A DNA stretch of 64,000 nucleotides from Polyangiaceae bacterium (lineage in GTDB: Bacteria; Myxococcota_A; Polyangia; Polyangiales; Polyangiaceae): the NCBI GenBank assembly GCA_020633205.1, contig JACKEB010000013.1, forward strand, positions 186,001 to 250,000, read 5' to 3'. The notes beneath the pieces were generated by a model. The model saw nothing but the letters and a program-made list of their open reading frames with translations, did no database searches and was not told where the DNA came from. Position 1 is the stretch's first letter. Each line of letters opens with the position of its first letter. Below, in pieces: positions 24,271-32,789 of this stretch. The translations under genes and the position numbers were made by a program.

Positions 24271-25392
24271 ATGACTCGCTTTGCCTCTCAGCTCGGCACC
24301 CATCCTCAATGGCTCGGCCGCCTCAGCAGTGGTGCGTTCGCGCTTGGGCTGTTCGCGATCGCCCTTGGCGCGAGCTGCTCGACCTCCGAGGCTTCGGATT
24401 CAGGCTCGTCCAATGGCGGCTTCGGTGGCAGCGCGGGCTGCGTCGGTTGCGGCGGGGACCCGGGAGATGGATCTTCCCTCGACGTGCCGCTGGTGGACGC
24501 CGCTGGTAGCGGTGGGACCGGCCCGGTGGAAGCGTGTGGTGTGGGCGAGTGCCAACCGGACGACGCGCTCTCGTGTAAGGACTACATGCCGAGCGCTGGC
24601 TCCGGTGGGGCAGCTCAAGGTGGTACTGGAGGCGGCGGAGGCGCGGGCACGACAGCTGGCGCAGGCGGAACTGGCGGCAGCGCTGGTGGCGGGGAAGCTG
24701 GCTCTAGTCTAACGGGAGGCGCGGCGGGGGCCGGCGGAGCCGCAGGCCAAGGCGCCGGCTCCTCGATGAAGGGGATCCCCCCAGGCGAAACACCGGTGTT
24801 CGCCTGTCATATCCGCAGGGAAGGCGCGTCGAACCTGGTGCGGCGATGTGAGCTAGCTGGCGCCAAAGACACCGGCGAGCCGTGCACCTCCTCTGGGGAC
24901 TGCATGCCCGGGCTCGGGTGCGTGGGTGAGGAAAACCTCGGTCGTTGCCGTCCGTTCTGTTGTGACTCCGAGACCAGCTGCGCAGAAAACAGCTTCTGTG
25001 CCGAACGTCCGCTCCGAGATGACGCAAGCGCCGAAAACGGACAGCTCAGCGTGCCGGTTTGCGCGCCCGCAGACAACTGCAGCTTGGGAGAGCCGTATCC
25101 GTGCGACAACACGGATCCGAACGCGGGCTGCGTCTGCAAAGAGGGCACGGCTTGCACCGTCGTGAGGGCTGACGGCACGACCTCGTGCGTCCCCCCAGGT
25201 GCTGGCACCGCCGGGCAGGAGTGCCCGTGTGCAGCGGGCCACATCTGCTCCCAAGCCAGCGGTCGCTGCGTGCGCATCTGCAAGCTAGGCGCTGCCAACT
25301 CCGAGTGCGGCACCGGGCGTTGTCAGGCGCCCGCGAACTTCCCCGAAGGCTACGGGGTGTGCGTGTCGTCCGACGTCGACTCCGGGCAGTGA
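24271..25392 (+). CDS. Cys-rich lipoprotein with Gly/Ala/Ser linker
   Basis: 373 residues from ATG 24271. Signal peptide ending ALGASCSTSE (lipobox-like), a first Gly-rich stretch with paired Cys (GCVGCGG), then about 80 residues of Gly/Ala/Ser repeats. The C-terminal 200 residues carry more than 25 Cys in motifs such as EPCTSSGDCMPGLGCVG, CCDSETSCAENSFC and GQECPCAAGHICSQ, resembling Dickkopf/EB-type disulfide modules seen in myxobacterial surface proteins. It is likely an outer-surface adhesin or inhibitor-like protein. The sigma-54-type promoter upstream suggests development- or starvation-linked expression. Confidence 0.85.
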   Translation: MTRFASQLGTHPQWLGRLSSGAFALGLFAIALGASCSTSEASDSGSSNGGFGGSAGCVGCGGDPGDGSSLDVPLVDAAGSGGTGPVEACGVGECQPDDALSCKDYMPSAGSGGAAQGGTGGGGGAGTTAGAGGTGGSAGGGEAGSSLTGGAAGAGGAAGQGAGSSMKGIPPGETPVFACHIRREGASNLVRRCELAGAKDTGEPCTSSGDCMPGLGCVGEENLGRCRPFCCDSETSCAENSFCAERPLRDDASAENGQLSVPVCAPADNCSLGEPYPCDNTDPNAGCVCKEGTACTVVRADGTTSCVPPGAGTAGQECPCAAGHICSQASGRCVRICKLGAANSECGTGRCQAPANFPEGYGVCVSSDVDSGQ

Positions 25393-25393
25393 G

Positions 25394-26347
25394 TCATCCG
25401 GCCTCTGGCTCGTCCGGCTCCGAGTGGGGGCTTGGCGGTGTCGGCGCGAGACTCGGCCCGCGAACTCCCTCGAGCTGCGCGTTGACCTCGCCACCGAGCA
25501 GCAGCGCAGCGCAGCACAGCCAAAGCCACAGCATGAGCACCGCAACTGTCGCCAAGCTGCCGTAGAACAACGTGAAGCGTGAGAGCTCCTTCACATACGC
25601 AGCGAAGCCCCAAGATGCGAGCGCTCCAAGGCACACCGTCGTGGCCGCTCCGGGCCACACGCGGCGCCTCACGCCCGGACGCTTGACTGCCACGCGGAAA
25701 AAGGCCGCCGTGAACGCGGTCATCCCAACGAAGGTTACCAAGCTGACCACCGCACGGGCCAGCTCGAGATCTGCCGTTTCGTTCTCCAGCGTCGCATGCA
25801 GGATCGCAACGGGTCCACCCGCGATGGCAACCGCCAGCCAAGCGATCAGGGGCACTGCCGCCACGACGACCGCAGCGCAGCCCAGGCTTAGTAGGCGCTT
25901 GGTCCACCACGGGCGCTTCTCTGCTTTCAGCGCTCCCTCGAATACGTTCATTACCGTGTGGAAAGCACCGCTGGTTAGCCAGAGTGCGCCAAGGGAGGCG
26001 AGGGGGGCGACCGCCGCACTCTCTGCGTAGCGCCCGAGCTGCTGGCTGAGCACGCTCTGGACATCCGTAGGGGTCCACTCAAGGAGCAGCGTCGCGCTCT
26101 CGAGCGCCTCCGGTCGGCGCCTCACCAGCAGGCCCAGGGCCCAACCGGCGAGCGCCAGCAGCGGGATCATCGCCAAGAAGAGGTCGAACGCCATCGCTCC
26201 TGCCACGCGCCCGGCGTGGTGCTCGAGCATGGCTAGGTAGAGTGAGCGCGCCCAACGCCGCAGACGTCCTGCCGAGAAAAAACGGTCTACGCGACCCAGC
26301 GCTTGCTCGCGGGCTCGATTCAACGTGGTTTGGGCAGGAGACGGCAT
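25394..26347 (-). CDS. YihY/BrkB-family inner-membrane protein
   Basis: 317 residues. Family signatures are the AGAMAFDLFLAMIPLLALAG block and GALWLTSGAFHTVMNVFEGAL. Six membrane helices are spread through the rest (for example LVTFVGMTAFTAAFFRVAV, LATVAVLMLWLWLCCAALLLGGEVNAQLE). Once called ribonuclease BN, the family is now regarded as transport or envelope proteins of uncertain role. It diverges from yjbQ across a 50-base spacer. Its stop lies one base from the stop of the convergent lipoprotein gene. Confidence 0.9.
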   Translation of the reverse strand: MPSPAQTTLNRAREQALGRVDRFFSAGRLRRWARSLYLAMLEHHAGRVAGAMAFDLFLAMIPLLALAGWALGLLVRRRPEALESATLLLEWTPTDVQSVLSQQLGRYAESAAVAPLASLGALWLTSGAFHTVMNVFEGALKAEKRPWWTKRLLSLGCAAVVVAAVPLIAWLAVAIAGGPVAILHATLENETADLELARAVVSLVTFVGMTAFTAAFFRVAVKRPGVRRRVWPGAATTVCLGALASWGFAAYVKELSRFTLFYGSLATVAVLMLWLWLCCAALLLGGEVNAQLEGVRGPSLAPTPPSPHSEPDEPEAG

Positions 26348-26397
26348 CAGAAAGTCCGAGCTTTCGCTCGGCAGCGAATCATCGCATACGTATCGCC

Positions 26398-26814
26398 GTG
26401 AAGACGCACCAGCAAATCATCGAGATTTCCACCAACGGCGTGGGATTTCGGGACATTACCCCACAGGTCGCACAGGTGGCCCAAGCTTCAGGGGTGTCCA
26501 TGGGGCTGTGCACGGTCTTCGTTCGCCATACTTCGGCGAGCCTGGTGATCCAGGAGAACGCGGATCCCGCCGTCTTGCGGGACCTCGAGCGCTGGATGGC
26601 TGAGCAGGTCCCGAGGGCTCGAAGCTGGGAGCATGACGACGAAGGGCCCGATGACATGCCTGCGCATGTGCGGGGCGCGATCACCAAGACCAGCGAGAGC
26701 GTTCCGCTCGTCAACGGGCGCCTCGGGCTGGGTACTTGGCAGGCGATCTACTTGTGGGAGCACCGGGATCGCCCCCACACGCGCCAGCTGATCGTACACG
26801 TATTCGGCGATTGA
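26398..26814 (+). CDS. yjbQ: YjbQ/UPF0047-family protein
   Basis: 138 residues from GTG 26398, the usual family length; the open frame upstream runs antisense into the neighbouring gene and is excluded. Signatures: LCTVFVRHTSASLVIQENAD, MPAHVRGAITKTSESVPLVN, LGLGTWQAIYLWEHRDRPHT. The conserved His and Glu residues form the putative metal/phosphate site. Members rescue thiamine phosphate synthase mutants weakly when overexpressed; their true reaction is unsettled. No thiamine genes are nearby. Confidence 0.93.
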   Translation: MKTHQQIIEISTNGVGFRDITPQVAQVAQASGVSMGLCTVFVRHTSASLVIQENADPAVLRDLERWMAEQVPRARSWEHDDEGPDDMPAHVRGAITKTSESVPLVNGRLGLGTWQAIYLWEHRDRPHTRQLIVHVFGD

Positions 26815-26868
26815 TGCGGGGGCCCGCGGCAACGCGATAGCTCGCGTTTATACCGTGCGGAACTGCGA

Positions 26869-26891
26869 TTGGTGTGATTCTCAGACACCAA
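26869..26891. promoter_or_regulatory. Inverted repeat, possible activator site
   Basis: TTGGTGT (26869-26875) and ACACCAA (26885-26891) with a nine-base centre. It lies about 190 bases upstream of the sigma-54-type promoter, a usual distance for an enhancer-binding-protein site. Confidence 0.4.
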
Positions 26892-27060
26892 CGTGTGCCT
26901 GCGTCGCACGGCCATGGCCTGGCCACGGTGCCCCAGAGCGCGGAACACGGCGCGCACCAATCTTGTGGCTCCCGGTGTGCGAAGGCGGTTTCGCTGAATC
27001 ATCGCGATCTTTCGCATCCGCTCTCTTGCCTTCGGCCACGGGCACTAGCGCTGCGCTGCG

Positions 27061-27076
27061 TGGCACGCCGCTTGCG
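27061..27076 (+). promoter_or_regulatory. Sigma-54-type (-24/-12) promoter, near-consensus
   Basis: TGGCACG at 27061-27067, CCGC, then TTGCG at 27072-27076. This is the best of the three in the window; only the final W position departs. It faces the methyltransferase gene starting at 27226. Confidence 0.7.
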
Positions 27077-27109
27077 ATAGCACCGGCAGGCCATGTGGGC
27101 CGAACAACG

Positions 27110-27123
27110 TATCCTTGAGGATA
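27110..27123. promoter_or_regulatory. 14-bp palindrome in the leader of the methyltransferase gene
   Basis: TATCCT (27110-27115), TG, AGGATA (27118-27123). It lies about 25 bases downstream of the start point predicted from the sigma-54-type promoter, so it could be an operator. Confidence 0.35.
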
Positions 27124-27225
27124 TGAACTCGGAGTGGCTCGCGCGCTCCGCGTCATGCGCTTGACCTAAAGACTCGCCGAGAAGCCGTGCGCCTGCGCGT
27201 GCTCGAACGCGAGCGGGAGACAACC

Positions 27226-27903
27226 ATGCAAGAGAACATCGCTGCCAAACTGCTCGAACAGCACCGGGACTATGCGGCCGCGGAGGCGCTGGTAGACATC
27301 GAAGGCCTTTCGAGCGCTCGGGTGTGTCGCTTCCTGAACGATCTCGTGCGCAACATGGCCCCTGAGGAGCACTACCTCGAGGTTGGAACCTGGAAAGGGC
27401 GCACCTTGATGTCCGCTGCGATCGACAATCCAGGGCGCACCTGTTTCGCCTGCGACAAATTTCGCTTGGTAGGTCGGTTCACCGGGCTTGGCTGCCTCGC
27501 CAAGCAGGCGCTCTATCGAAATATCGAGCGCTATCAGGAGCGGAGCGCGCGCATTGTCTTCCACCACACGACCAGCGCACGGCTCTTCAGGGAGCAGCGA
27601 ATTCCGCCGCCCATCGGCGTGTACTTCTACGACGGTGACCACTCCTTTGCGGGGACCTATCACGGCATCGCGTCGGTTGAGCCTCTGCTCGCCGCGCGTT
27701 CGGTAGTCTTGGTGGACGACTGGAACGACCCGGTGATCCGCGGGGCGACGCGGGAGGCGCTACGCGCTGGCACGCTGGACGTGCTCTGGGAGCGCGAGCT
27801 CGAGGGCGACCACACGGAGGCTGGCTGGTGGAACGGGCTAGGCGTTTTCTACGTGGAGCGACGCAGCGCCGCGCTCGAAGCGAGCGCTATCGCGGCGCAG
27901 TAG
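27226..27903 (+). CDS. Class I SAM-dependent methyltransferase (Methyltransf_24-like)
   Basis: 225 residues from ATG 27226, with GGGAGACAA upstream as ribosome site. SAM-binding motif YLEVGTWKGRTLMSAAIDN, then FACDKFRLVGRF, the acidic GVYFYDGDHSFAGTYHGI and VVLVDDWNDPVIRGATREAL. The DGDH and DDWND motifs are those of the Methyltransf_24/cephalosporin-hydroxylase-like group, which act on sugars or secondary metabolites using a metal ion. It is soluble and monocistronic, with the best sigma-54-type promoter in the window. The substrate is unknown. Confidence 0.88.
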   Translation: MQENIAAKLLEQHRDYAAAEALVDIEGLSSARVCRFLNDLVRNMAPEEHYLEVGTWKGRTLMSAAIDNPGRTCFACDKFRLVGRFTGLGCLAKQALYRNIERYQERSARIVFHHTTSARLFREQRIPPPIGVYFYDGDHSFAGTYHGIASVEPLLAARSVVLVDDWNDPVIRGATREALRAGTLDVLWERELEGDHTEAGWWNGLGVFYVERRSAALEASAIAAQ

Positions 27904-27935
27904 AGCCGCCACGACACAGTAGAGCCGCCTCGACG
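27898..27935. repeat. Two-copy 19-bp repeat at the methyltransferase gene end
   Basis: CAGTAGAGCCGCCACGACA followed by a copy with two changes. The first copy includes the TAG stop codon. It is a small relative of the other intergenic minisatellites. Confidence 0.6.
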
Positions 27936-27970
27936 CAGCCGCCGCCGCGGCTGTGAGCACGAGCTCCGGT

Positions 27971-28795
27971 CTAGCAGTGGGGACCGAAGCTCAAGACGTA
28001 CTGGTAGGGCAGGGTTTTCAGCTCGTCGCAGAGCTGAAAGCCCGCGGCCTCCATCTCGGTGTGCGTTTGGTCTTGTGAGATCTTGTGCTTGTCCGGCGGA
28101 CCCACGGGCAAATCACCGAGCTTGAAGTCGACAATGACGACGCGCCCCTTCGCGGACAGCTTCTTCGCGACGCCTTCGAAATAGGGCACACGCTCAGAGA
28201 TGTGGTGATAGGTGTCCACGACGAGCACCAAGTCGAGGTTTGGGGGGAGCTTCGGGTCGTCCTGCGCTGCGAGCACCGTGATCACGTTGCCGAGCTTCGC
28301 CTTTTCCGCGCGGCTTGCCAGGTGCTTTAGCAACTTGTCCTCGATGTCGACCGCGAATACTTTGCCCTTCGGCACACGCTTGGCGAGCCGCACGGAGAAG
28401 TAGCCTGTTCCCGCGCCCAGGTCCGCGACCAGCGCGTTTTCGGGCAGCTTCAGGAAGTCGAGTACCGCGTCAGGCTTCTGCCACTCATCGCGCTCCGGGT
28501 CGTCGAAGACCTTCGCCCAGCGTTCGGGATCCTCGAAGCGATGGTTCGCCGTCGTCGAGTGGTGTCCAGGGTGTCCCCCACCGCCGGCGTGATGGCCGTG
28601 GTGTCCAGGCTCAGCATGCCCAGCGTGAGCGGGTCCAGGCGATGTACTGCTTGCAGCGGTCGCGCTCGCGGCTTCGGAAGGTGACTGGGCAGGCTCGGTC
28701 GCGTTGCCGCCGCACGCGCTCGGTGTGAGGGCGAGGGTGAGGAGCAGCGCAGCTGCCCCAGTCGCACGAGACACTTCGCGATCACGCGCCATCAT
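27971..28795 (-). CDS. Exported class I methyltransferase with His-rich linker
   Basis: 274 residues; start at ATG 28795 (overlapping the upstream stop as ATGA) or the next codon. The N-terminus is signal-like (TGAAALLLTLALTPSACGG), possibly a lipoprotein. A linker of about 45 residues contains some 13 His (HAGHAEPGHHGHHAGGGGHP). The methyltransferase domain follows: LVADLGAGTGYFSVRLAKRV (motif I), VFAVDIEDKLL, VITVLAAQDDPKLPPNLDLV and GRVVIVDFKLGDLP. Exported SAM methyltransferases of this type occur in Planctomycetes and myxobacteria; how they obtain SAM outside the cytoplasm is unclear. The His-rich segment may bind Zn, Cu or Ni. Co-transcribed with a quinone oxidoreductase. Confidence 0.87.
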   Translation of the reverse strand: MMARDREVSRATGAAALLLTLALTPSACGGNATEPAQSPSEAASATAASSTSPGPAHAGHAEPGHHGHHAGGGGHPGHHSTTANHRFEDPERWAKVFDDPERDEWQKPDAVLDFLKLPENALVADLGAGTGYFSVRLAKRVPKGKVFAVDIEDKLLKHLASRAEKAKLGNVITVLAAQDDPKLPPNLDLVLVVDTYHHISERVPYFEGVAKKLSAKGRVVIVDFKLGDLPVGPPDKHKISQDQTHTEMEAAGFQLCDELKTLPYQYVLSFGPHC

Positions 28796-29772
28796 GGGAT
28801 GAGGACCAGCTTTCCTGTCGTCTTGCGCTCCTCCAGGTCACTCAATGCACGCACCGCGTCGCGCAAAGGAAACGAGCTGGGTGCATCTGGACTGATGATG
28901 CCCTTGTGCACCAGCTGCATGACCTCGCCGAGACACGGCATCATCAAGTCGGGGCGCTTCTGCGCCATCACCGCCAAGTGATAGCCGATGACCTCGACAG
29001 GCTTGAAGATCAGCGTGGTGTTGTCGATCACCGCTTGCTTGGCCGTCGCGGAGCCGAAGACCACGATACGCCCATAGGGCTTAACCGCGCGGAAATTTCG
29101 CTCAAAGACCTCTCCGCCCACCATCTCCAACACCAGGTCGACACCGGCCCCTTCAGTGCGCGCCTTGATCTCTGCGACGAAATCCTGCGTGGCATAATTG
29201 ATCAGCTCGTCCGCCCCATGGGCCTTTGCAAGCTCCAGCTTTTCCTGATTGGAAGCGGTGGCAAAAACCTTCGCACCGAGGTGCTTCGCGAGTTTCGTAG
29301 CGGCCAAGCCTACGCCGCCCGCCGCCGCGTGGATCAACACCGATTCGCCTTCTTGGAGTCGCCCGACCGTGCGTAGGCAGCCGTAGGCGGTGAGCCACTG
29401 CACAGGAAACGCCGCGCCTTGTTCCATCGTCCAGCCTTCAGGCAGCGGCAACAGGTTTCCCGCGGGCCACGCGATGTACTCCGCGAAAGCCGACACACCG
29501 TAGCCCATCACGCGGTCTCCGACGTTCAGGCCGCAGCCTTCCGTCGTTTGAACCACCTCACCAGCGGCCTCGACGCCCGCGATGTAGGGGGGCTTCGGTC
29601 CGCCCGCGTAGAGCCCGCGCGCCTGCATCACATCGGCGTAGTTGATGCCCGCCGCCTTCACCTTCACCAAGACTTGGCCAGGCTTGGGCTCTGGTATCGG
29701 CTGCGCCTTGAGGCTGAGCGCGCTCACCCCGGACAAACTCTCCGCCACCACTGCCTGCATTGTGTCTGCCAT
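28792..29772 (-). CDS. NADPH:quinone oxidoreductase (zinc-free MDR family)
   Basis: 326 residues. Medium-chain reductase of the quinone oxidoreductase type: KAAGINYADVMQARGLYAGG, VGDRVMGYGV, the dinucleotide motif HAAAGGVGLAATKLAKHLGA, VDLVLEMVGGEVFERNFRAV and the ending KTTGKLVLIP. The Cys/His zinc ligands of alcohol dehydrogenases are absent. It should reduce quinones or enoyl compounds with NADPH in the cytoplasm. Its stop codon overlaps the start of the methyltransferase gene. Confidence 0.93.
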   Translation of the reverse strand: MADTMQAVVAESLSGVSALSLKAQPIPEPKPGQVLVKVKAAGINYADVMQARGLYAGGPKPPYIAGVEAAGEVVQTTEGCGLNVGDRVMGYGVSAFAEYIAWPAGNLLPLPEGWTMEQGAAFPVQWLTAYGCLRTVGRLQEGESVLIHAAAGGVGLAATKLAKHLGAKVFATASNQEKLELAKAHGADELINYATQDFVAEIKARTEGAGVDLVLEMVGGEVFERNFRAVKPYGRIVVFGSATAKQAVIDNTTLIFKPVEVIGYHLAVMAQKRPDLMMPCLGEVMQLVHKGIISPDAPSSFPLRDAVRALSDLEERKTTGKLVLIP

Positions 29773-29935
29773 GCAACGGCTGGCTTACACCGACGCTCGG
29801 CGAGGACTCAAGTCAACCCGCAAGCCCCAAGCCGGCGTGGGCTCATTTTCAGCGTGAGCCGCACGGCCAGCGATTTTCTGGGGCGGGTTGGCATGCGGTG
29901 TGATGCAGGCGCGGGAAGTGTAGCGCAGCGTGGAT

Positions 29936-31564
29936 TCAAGGCGCGGCCGGCGGAGCGGCCTTCGGTGCCGCAGGCTCATCGGCGGGGACGAGGAAGTTCG
30001 TTCCGCTCTTGCTCTCGAGCACTGCGTCCAGGCTTTTCACTCCACCGTCTGCCGTCTCGATGTCGTCGTACACGTACCAGGCGGCCTGGACCCGTTCGCT
30101 GTCCAGGTCGAGGATGAAGAAGCCGCGCTGGGTGACGTTGGAGTACTTGATGTGCGGGTTCTCCACGAGCGCGTTCTTGACCACCGTGTCAATTCCAGCG
30201 GGAAATCCTGGAGAAGTTACGGCAGAGGTCACGAACTCGACTGCAACGGAGCCTTTGCCAGTCGCCGGGTCGTAGAAGTCCGTGTTGTTGGGATCGGGGG
30301 TGAGGTCGCAACCCCAGCCGCTGTGGATATCTCCGGTGAGCACCACGACGTTGTCGATTTGGTTGTCGCTGAGAAGCGACATGAACCGCTGCTGCGAGCC
30401 CGGGTAGCCTTGCCACTGGTCGTGGTTTACCAGCGTTCCGCCGCCCTCGGAGTTTGGAGCGCCGGTAGACTTGAGGAACGCCATCATCACCTGTTGCCCG
30501 ACGATGCGCCAGGTGGCTTGGCTGGTCTTCAGCTGATCGTCGAGCCACGTCTCCTGGTCGTCTCCAAGCAGGCTGCGGCCGGGGTCTTCGACCGGTGCTT
30601 CACCGAGTAGCTTGCCATCCTCTTCGTCACGGCCCCAGAGGCGGGTGTCGAGGAAAACCAGATCTGCCAAATTTCCGTACGTAAACGATCGGAAGATCTT
30701 CCCGTCCTCGCCACCGCGGATCGGCATCCACTCGGTGTACGCCTTGATCGCCGCCGCCTTGCGCGTGGCCCAGTCGCCCTCTGTGGCCGGGTCGTGGTTC
30801 TTGGCGCCGTCCTTGTAAGAGTTGTCCGCGGACTCGTGGTCGTCCCACACGGCGATGAAGGCATGCTGCTTGTGGATCGCCTGCAGGTCGGGGTCACGCT
30901 TGTACTGAGAGTGGCGCATCCGGTAGTCCTCGAGCGTGAGGATCTCGTGCTCCGGTTCGTAGGTGCGCACGTCGCCGTACTCCCCGTTGCCGTACTCGTA
31001 GATGTAGTCACCTAGGTGCAACACGGCGTCTAGGTCCAGCTCCTGCGCCAGGTCTCGATAGACATGGAAATAGCCGTGAGCCATCGAAGAGCAGCTCGTG
31101 ATCCCAAAGCGCAGTCTCTTCACATCACCTTCCGGGGCCGTCTTCGTGCGCCCAGCAGGAGAGGTGCGCCCGAGTGACTTGAAGCGATAGTAGTAGGTCG
31201 TGCCGGCGCTCAGCCCAGTGACGTCCACCTTCACGGTGAAGTCTCGATCCGCATTGGTCGTCACGGTGCCGACGGCGACACGCTTCTTGAACGAGGTGTC
31301 CGTACCGATCTCCCACCACACCTCGACAGCCTCATCGGATTTCTCTGGGGAAACGCGAGTCCAGAGGATGATCGCGTCGGTCAGGGGATCCCCGCTCGCG
31401 ACGCTGTGCTGGAACAACGACTCGGGGCCAAGGGGCCCGTCGTAGGTGTACTGGTCGAGCTTGTCTTGCTCCTCCGCGGTGTCCTCGCTGCTGCACGCGA
31501 GGGGGAGGGTGGCAGCGCCGAGAGCGCCAGTTGACCTAAGGAAGTTGCGGCGAGAGAGGCTCAT
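29936..31564 (-). CDS. phoD: PhoD-type alkaline phosphatase/phosphodiesterase
   Basis: 542 residues. Tat signal SLSRRNFLRSTGALGAATLP followed by LACSS, which could make it a Tat lipoprotein. N-terminal PhoD Fn3-like domain (PLTDAIILWTRVSP, GLSAGTTYYYRFKS). Catalytic domain with LHLGDYIYEYG, HAFIAVWDDHESADN, DTRLWGRDEED and VVLTGDIHSGWG, which supply metal ligands (Fe/Ca in PhoD). It hydrolyses phosphomono- or diesters outside the cell. A Pro/Ala-rich tail (EPAAPKAAPPAAP) is an unusual addition. The gene is first on its strand, followed by the quinone oxidoreductase after 163 bases. Confidence 0.93.
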   Translation of the reverse strand: MSLSRRNFLRSTGALGAATLPLACSSEDTAEEQDKLDQYTYDGPLGPESLFQHSVASGDPLTDAIILWTRVSPEKSDEAVEVWWEIGTDTSFKKRVAVGTVTTNADRDFTVKVDVTGLSAGTTYYYRFKSLGRTSPAGRTKTAPEGDVKRLRFGITSCSSMAHGYFHVYRDLAQELDLDAVLHLGDYIYEYGNGEYGDVRTYEPEHEILTLEDYRMRHSQYKRDPDLQAIHKQHAFIAVWDDHESADNSYKDGAKNHDPATEGDWATRKAAAIKAYTEWMPIRGGEDGKIFRSFTYGNLADLVFLDTRLWGRDEEDGKLLGEAPVEDPGRSLLGDDQETWLDDQLKTSQATWRIVGQQVMMAFLKSTGAPNSEGGGTLVNHDQWQGYPGSQQRFMSLLSDNQIDNVVVLTGDIHSGWGCDLTPDPNNTDFYDPATGKGSVAVEFVTSAVTSPGFPAGIDTVVKNALVENPHIKYSNVTQRGFFILDLDSERVQAAWYVYDDIETADGGVKSLDAVLESKSGTNFLVPADEPAAPKAAPPAAP

Positions 31565-31676
31565 GTTCGGCTCCTATCGAGCCAGCATGCGTTCTCTGCG
31601 ACGACTGTGTAACGGATTTGTGTCCTGGCGATCGCGGCGTTCGGTGCGTCGCTTACTTTCTGAGTTCCCCGCCGCC

Positions 31677-32552
31677 TCAAAGGCCGCGAAGTGCTTCAGG
31701 TTTCAACAGTCGTTCGTCACCACGGGCGATCACTGCGTCGAGGATGCGCAACACTTCGTCGCGATCTCGTGGCAGCTCGCTCCTCAGCGGGAGGTAGTTG
31801 CTCGCGTGATTCGATGAGAATCGGCAGGCGCTGAGTCTGCTGTCGGCGACGATGGTGCGCAGCTCCTGGAGCATCCTGAACTTGCCTGGCAGGCGGAACT
31901 CCCCTCGCTCGGCGGCCTCGAAGAGCGGCGTGCCTGGTACCAAGGTGGTGGTCAGCGCACCGGCGTAGGTCGGGTCCATTTCCGTAAGGAGAGAAGCTGT
32001 GTGCTTTGCGTGTTGTTCCGAGAGCTCCTCACCCCCAACCCCGAGCAAGACCATGACGGAGTGGGCGATGCCTGCCGCCCTGAGCTTGGCTGCGGTGTCG
32101 ATGCAATCCGCTCGGGTGCCGCCCTTGTCGATCAGCTTGAGCACTTCGTCGTCGCCCGACTCGAAGCCGTGGTAGACGATGCCAAGGCCCGCCTCCCGTA
32201 GCGCGGTCAGATCTTCGACGCTCTTGCGTCCCACGCTGCGCGTGTCGCCGTACACACCGACACGTTCGATCCAGGGCAGCTCTCTCTGCACCGCTTCCAG
32301 GATCTGTAGGAGCCGTTTCGTTGGCAGGATCAGTGCGTCCCCGTCGCACAGAAACAGCTTCTCGAAGCGAGGGCCCATCGCCTTTGCCGTCTGGATGTCG
32401 CGCTCGACGATCTCCCAGGGTTTGATGGTGAAGCGCTTGTCTCGATACATATCGCAGTAGCCACAGCGGTTGTGGCTGCAGCCAACGCTCACCTGGAGCA
32501 GGAGGCTCCGTGCTTCAGAGGGCGGACGGAAAATTCGGCCGACGTAGTCCAT
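31677..32552 (-). CDS. Radical SAM enzyme
   Basis: 291 residues. Iron-sulfur motif VGCSHNRCGYCDMYRDKRF (C-x4-C-x2-C), a GDALILP segment, GVYGDTRSVGRKS, YHGFESGDDEVLKLIDKGGT and VMVLLGVGGEELSEQHAKH. This is the Elp3/HemN-like radical SAM arrangement without a cobalamin or TRAM domain. Members of this subgroup are annotated only as radical SAM proteins; substrate unknown. It is divergent from the metallophosphoesterase gene across a 237-base spacer. Confidence 0.9.
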   Translation of the reverse strand: MDYVGRIFRPPSEARSLLLQVSVGCSHNRCGYCDMYRDKRFTIKPWEIVERDIQTAKAMGPRFEKLFLCDGDALILPTKRLLQILEAVQRELPWIERVGVYGDTRSVGRKSVEDLTALREAGLGIVYHGFESGDDEVLKLIDKGGTRADCIDTAAKLRAAGIAHSVMVLLGVGGEELSEQHAKHTASLLTEMDPTYAGALTTTLVPGTPLFEAAERGEFRLPGKFRMLQELRTIVADSRLSACRFSSNHASNYLPLRSELPRDRDEVLRILDAVIARGDERLLKPEALRGL

Positions 32553-32789
32553 GCGGCCGAGAGCCTAGCATTCCGCACGGCGCGGGCGACGAGCGGGCGA
32601 TGAGGGGAGAAATTGCCGTCGACGCGAGCAGCGAGCGTCCGGAACCCAACGTTTCCAGCGATTGAGTCTCCCCTTGGACTTGCAATCGCGCCCGAATCGC
32701 CCCAGAAGCTTTAGCGTGGAGCGCTCCCCCTACTGGCTCTTCCTGTCGCCGCGCGCGTCTTCCGCGCGCTGCCTGCGGGTGCCTCGTCC

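Larger units (their letters stand above)
26815..27225. other. 411-bp intergenic region, regulatory
   Basis: No coding potential seen. It holds an inverted repeat (26869-26891), a near-perfect sigma-54-type promoter (27061-27076) and a short palindrome (27110-27123), all upstream of the methyltransferase gene. Its length suits an enhancer plus sigma-54 promoter. Confidence 0.6.

Noticed and set aside
27769..27785. TGGCACG inside the methyltransferase gene as a sigma-54 site
   Set aside because: The -12 element is missing (ACGTG at the right place) and it lies within a coding region.
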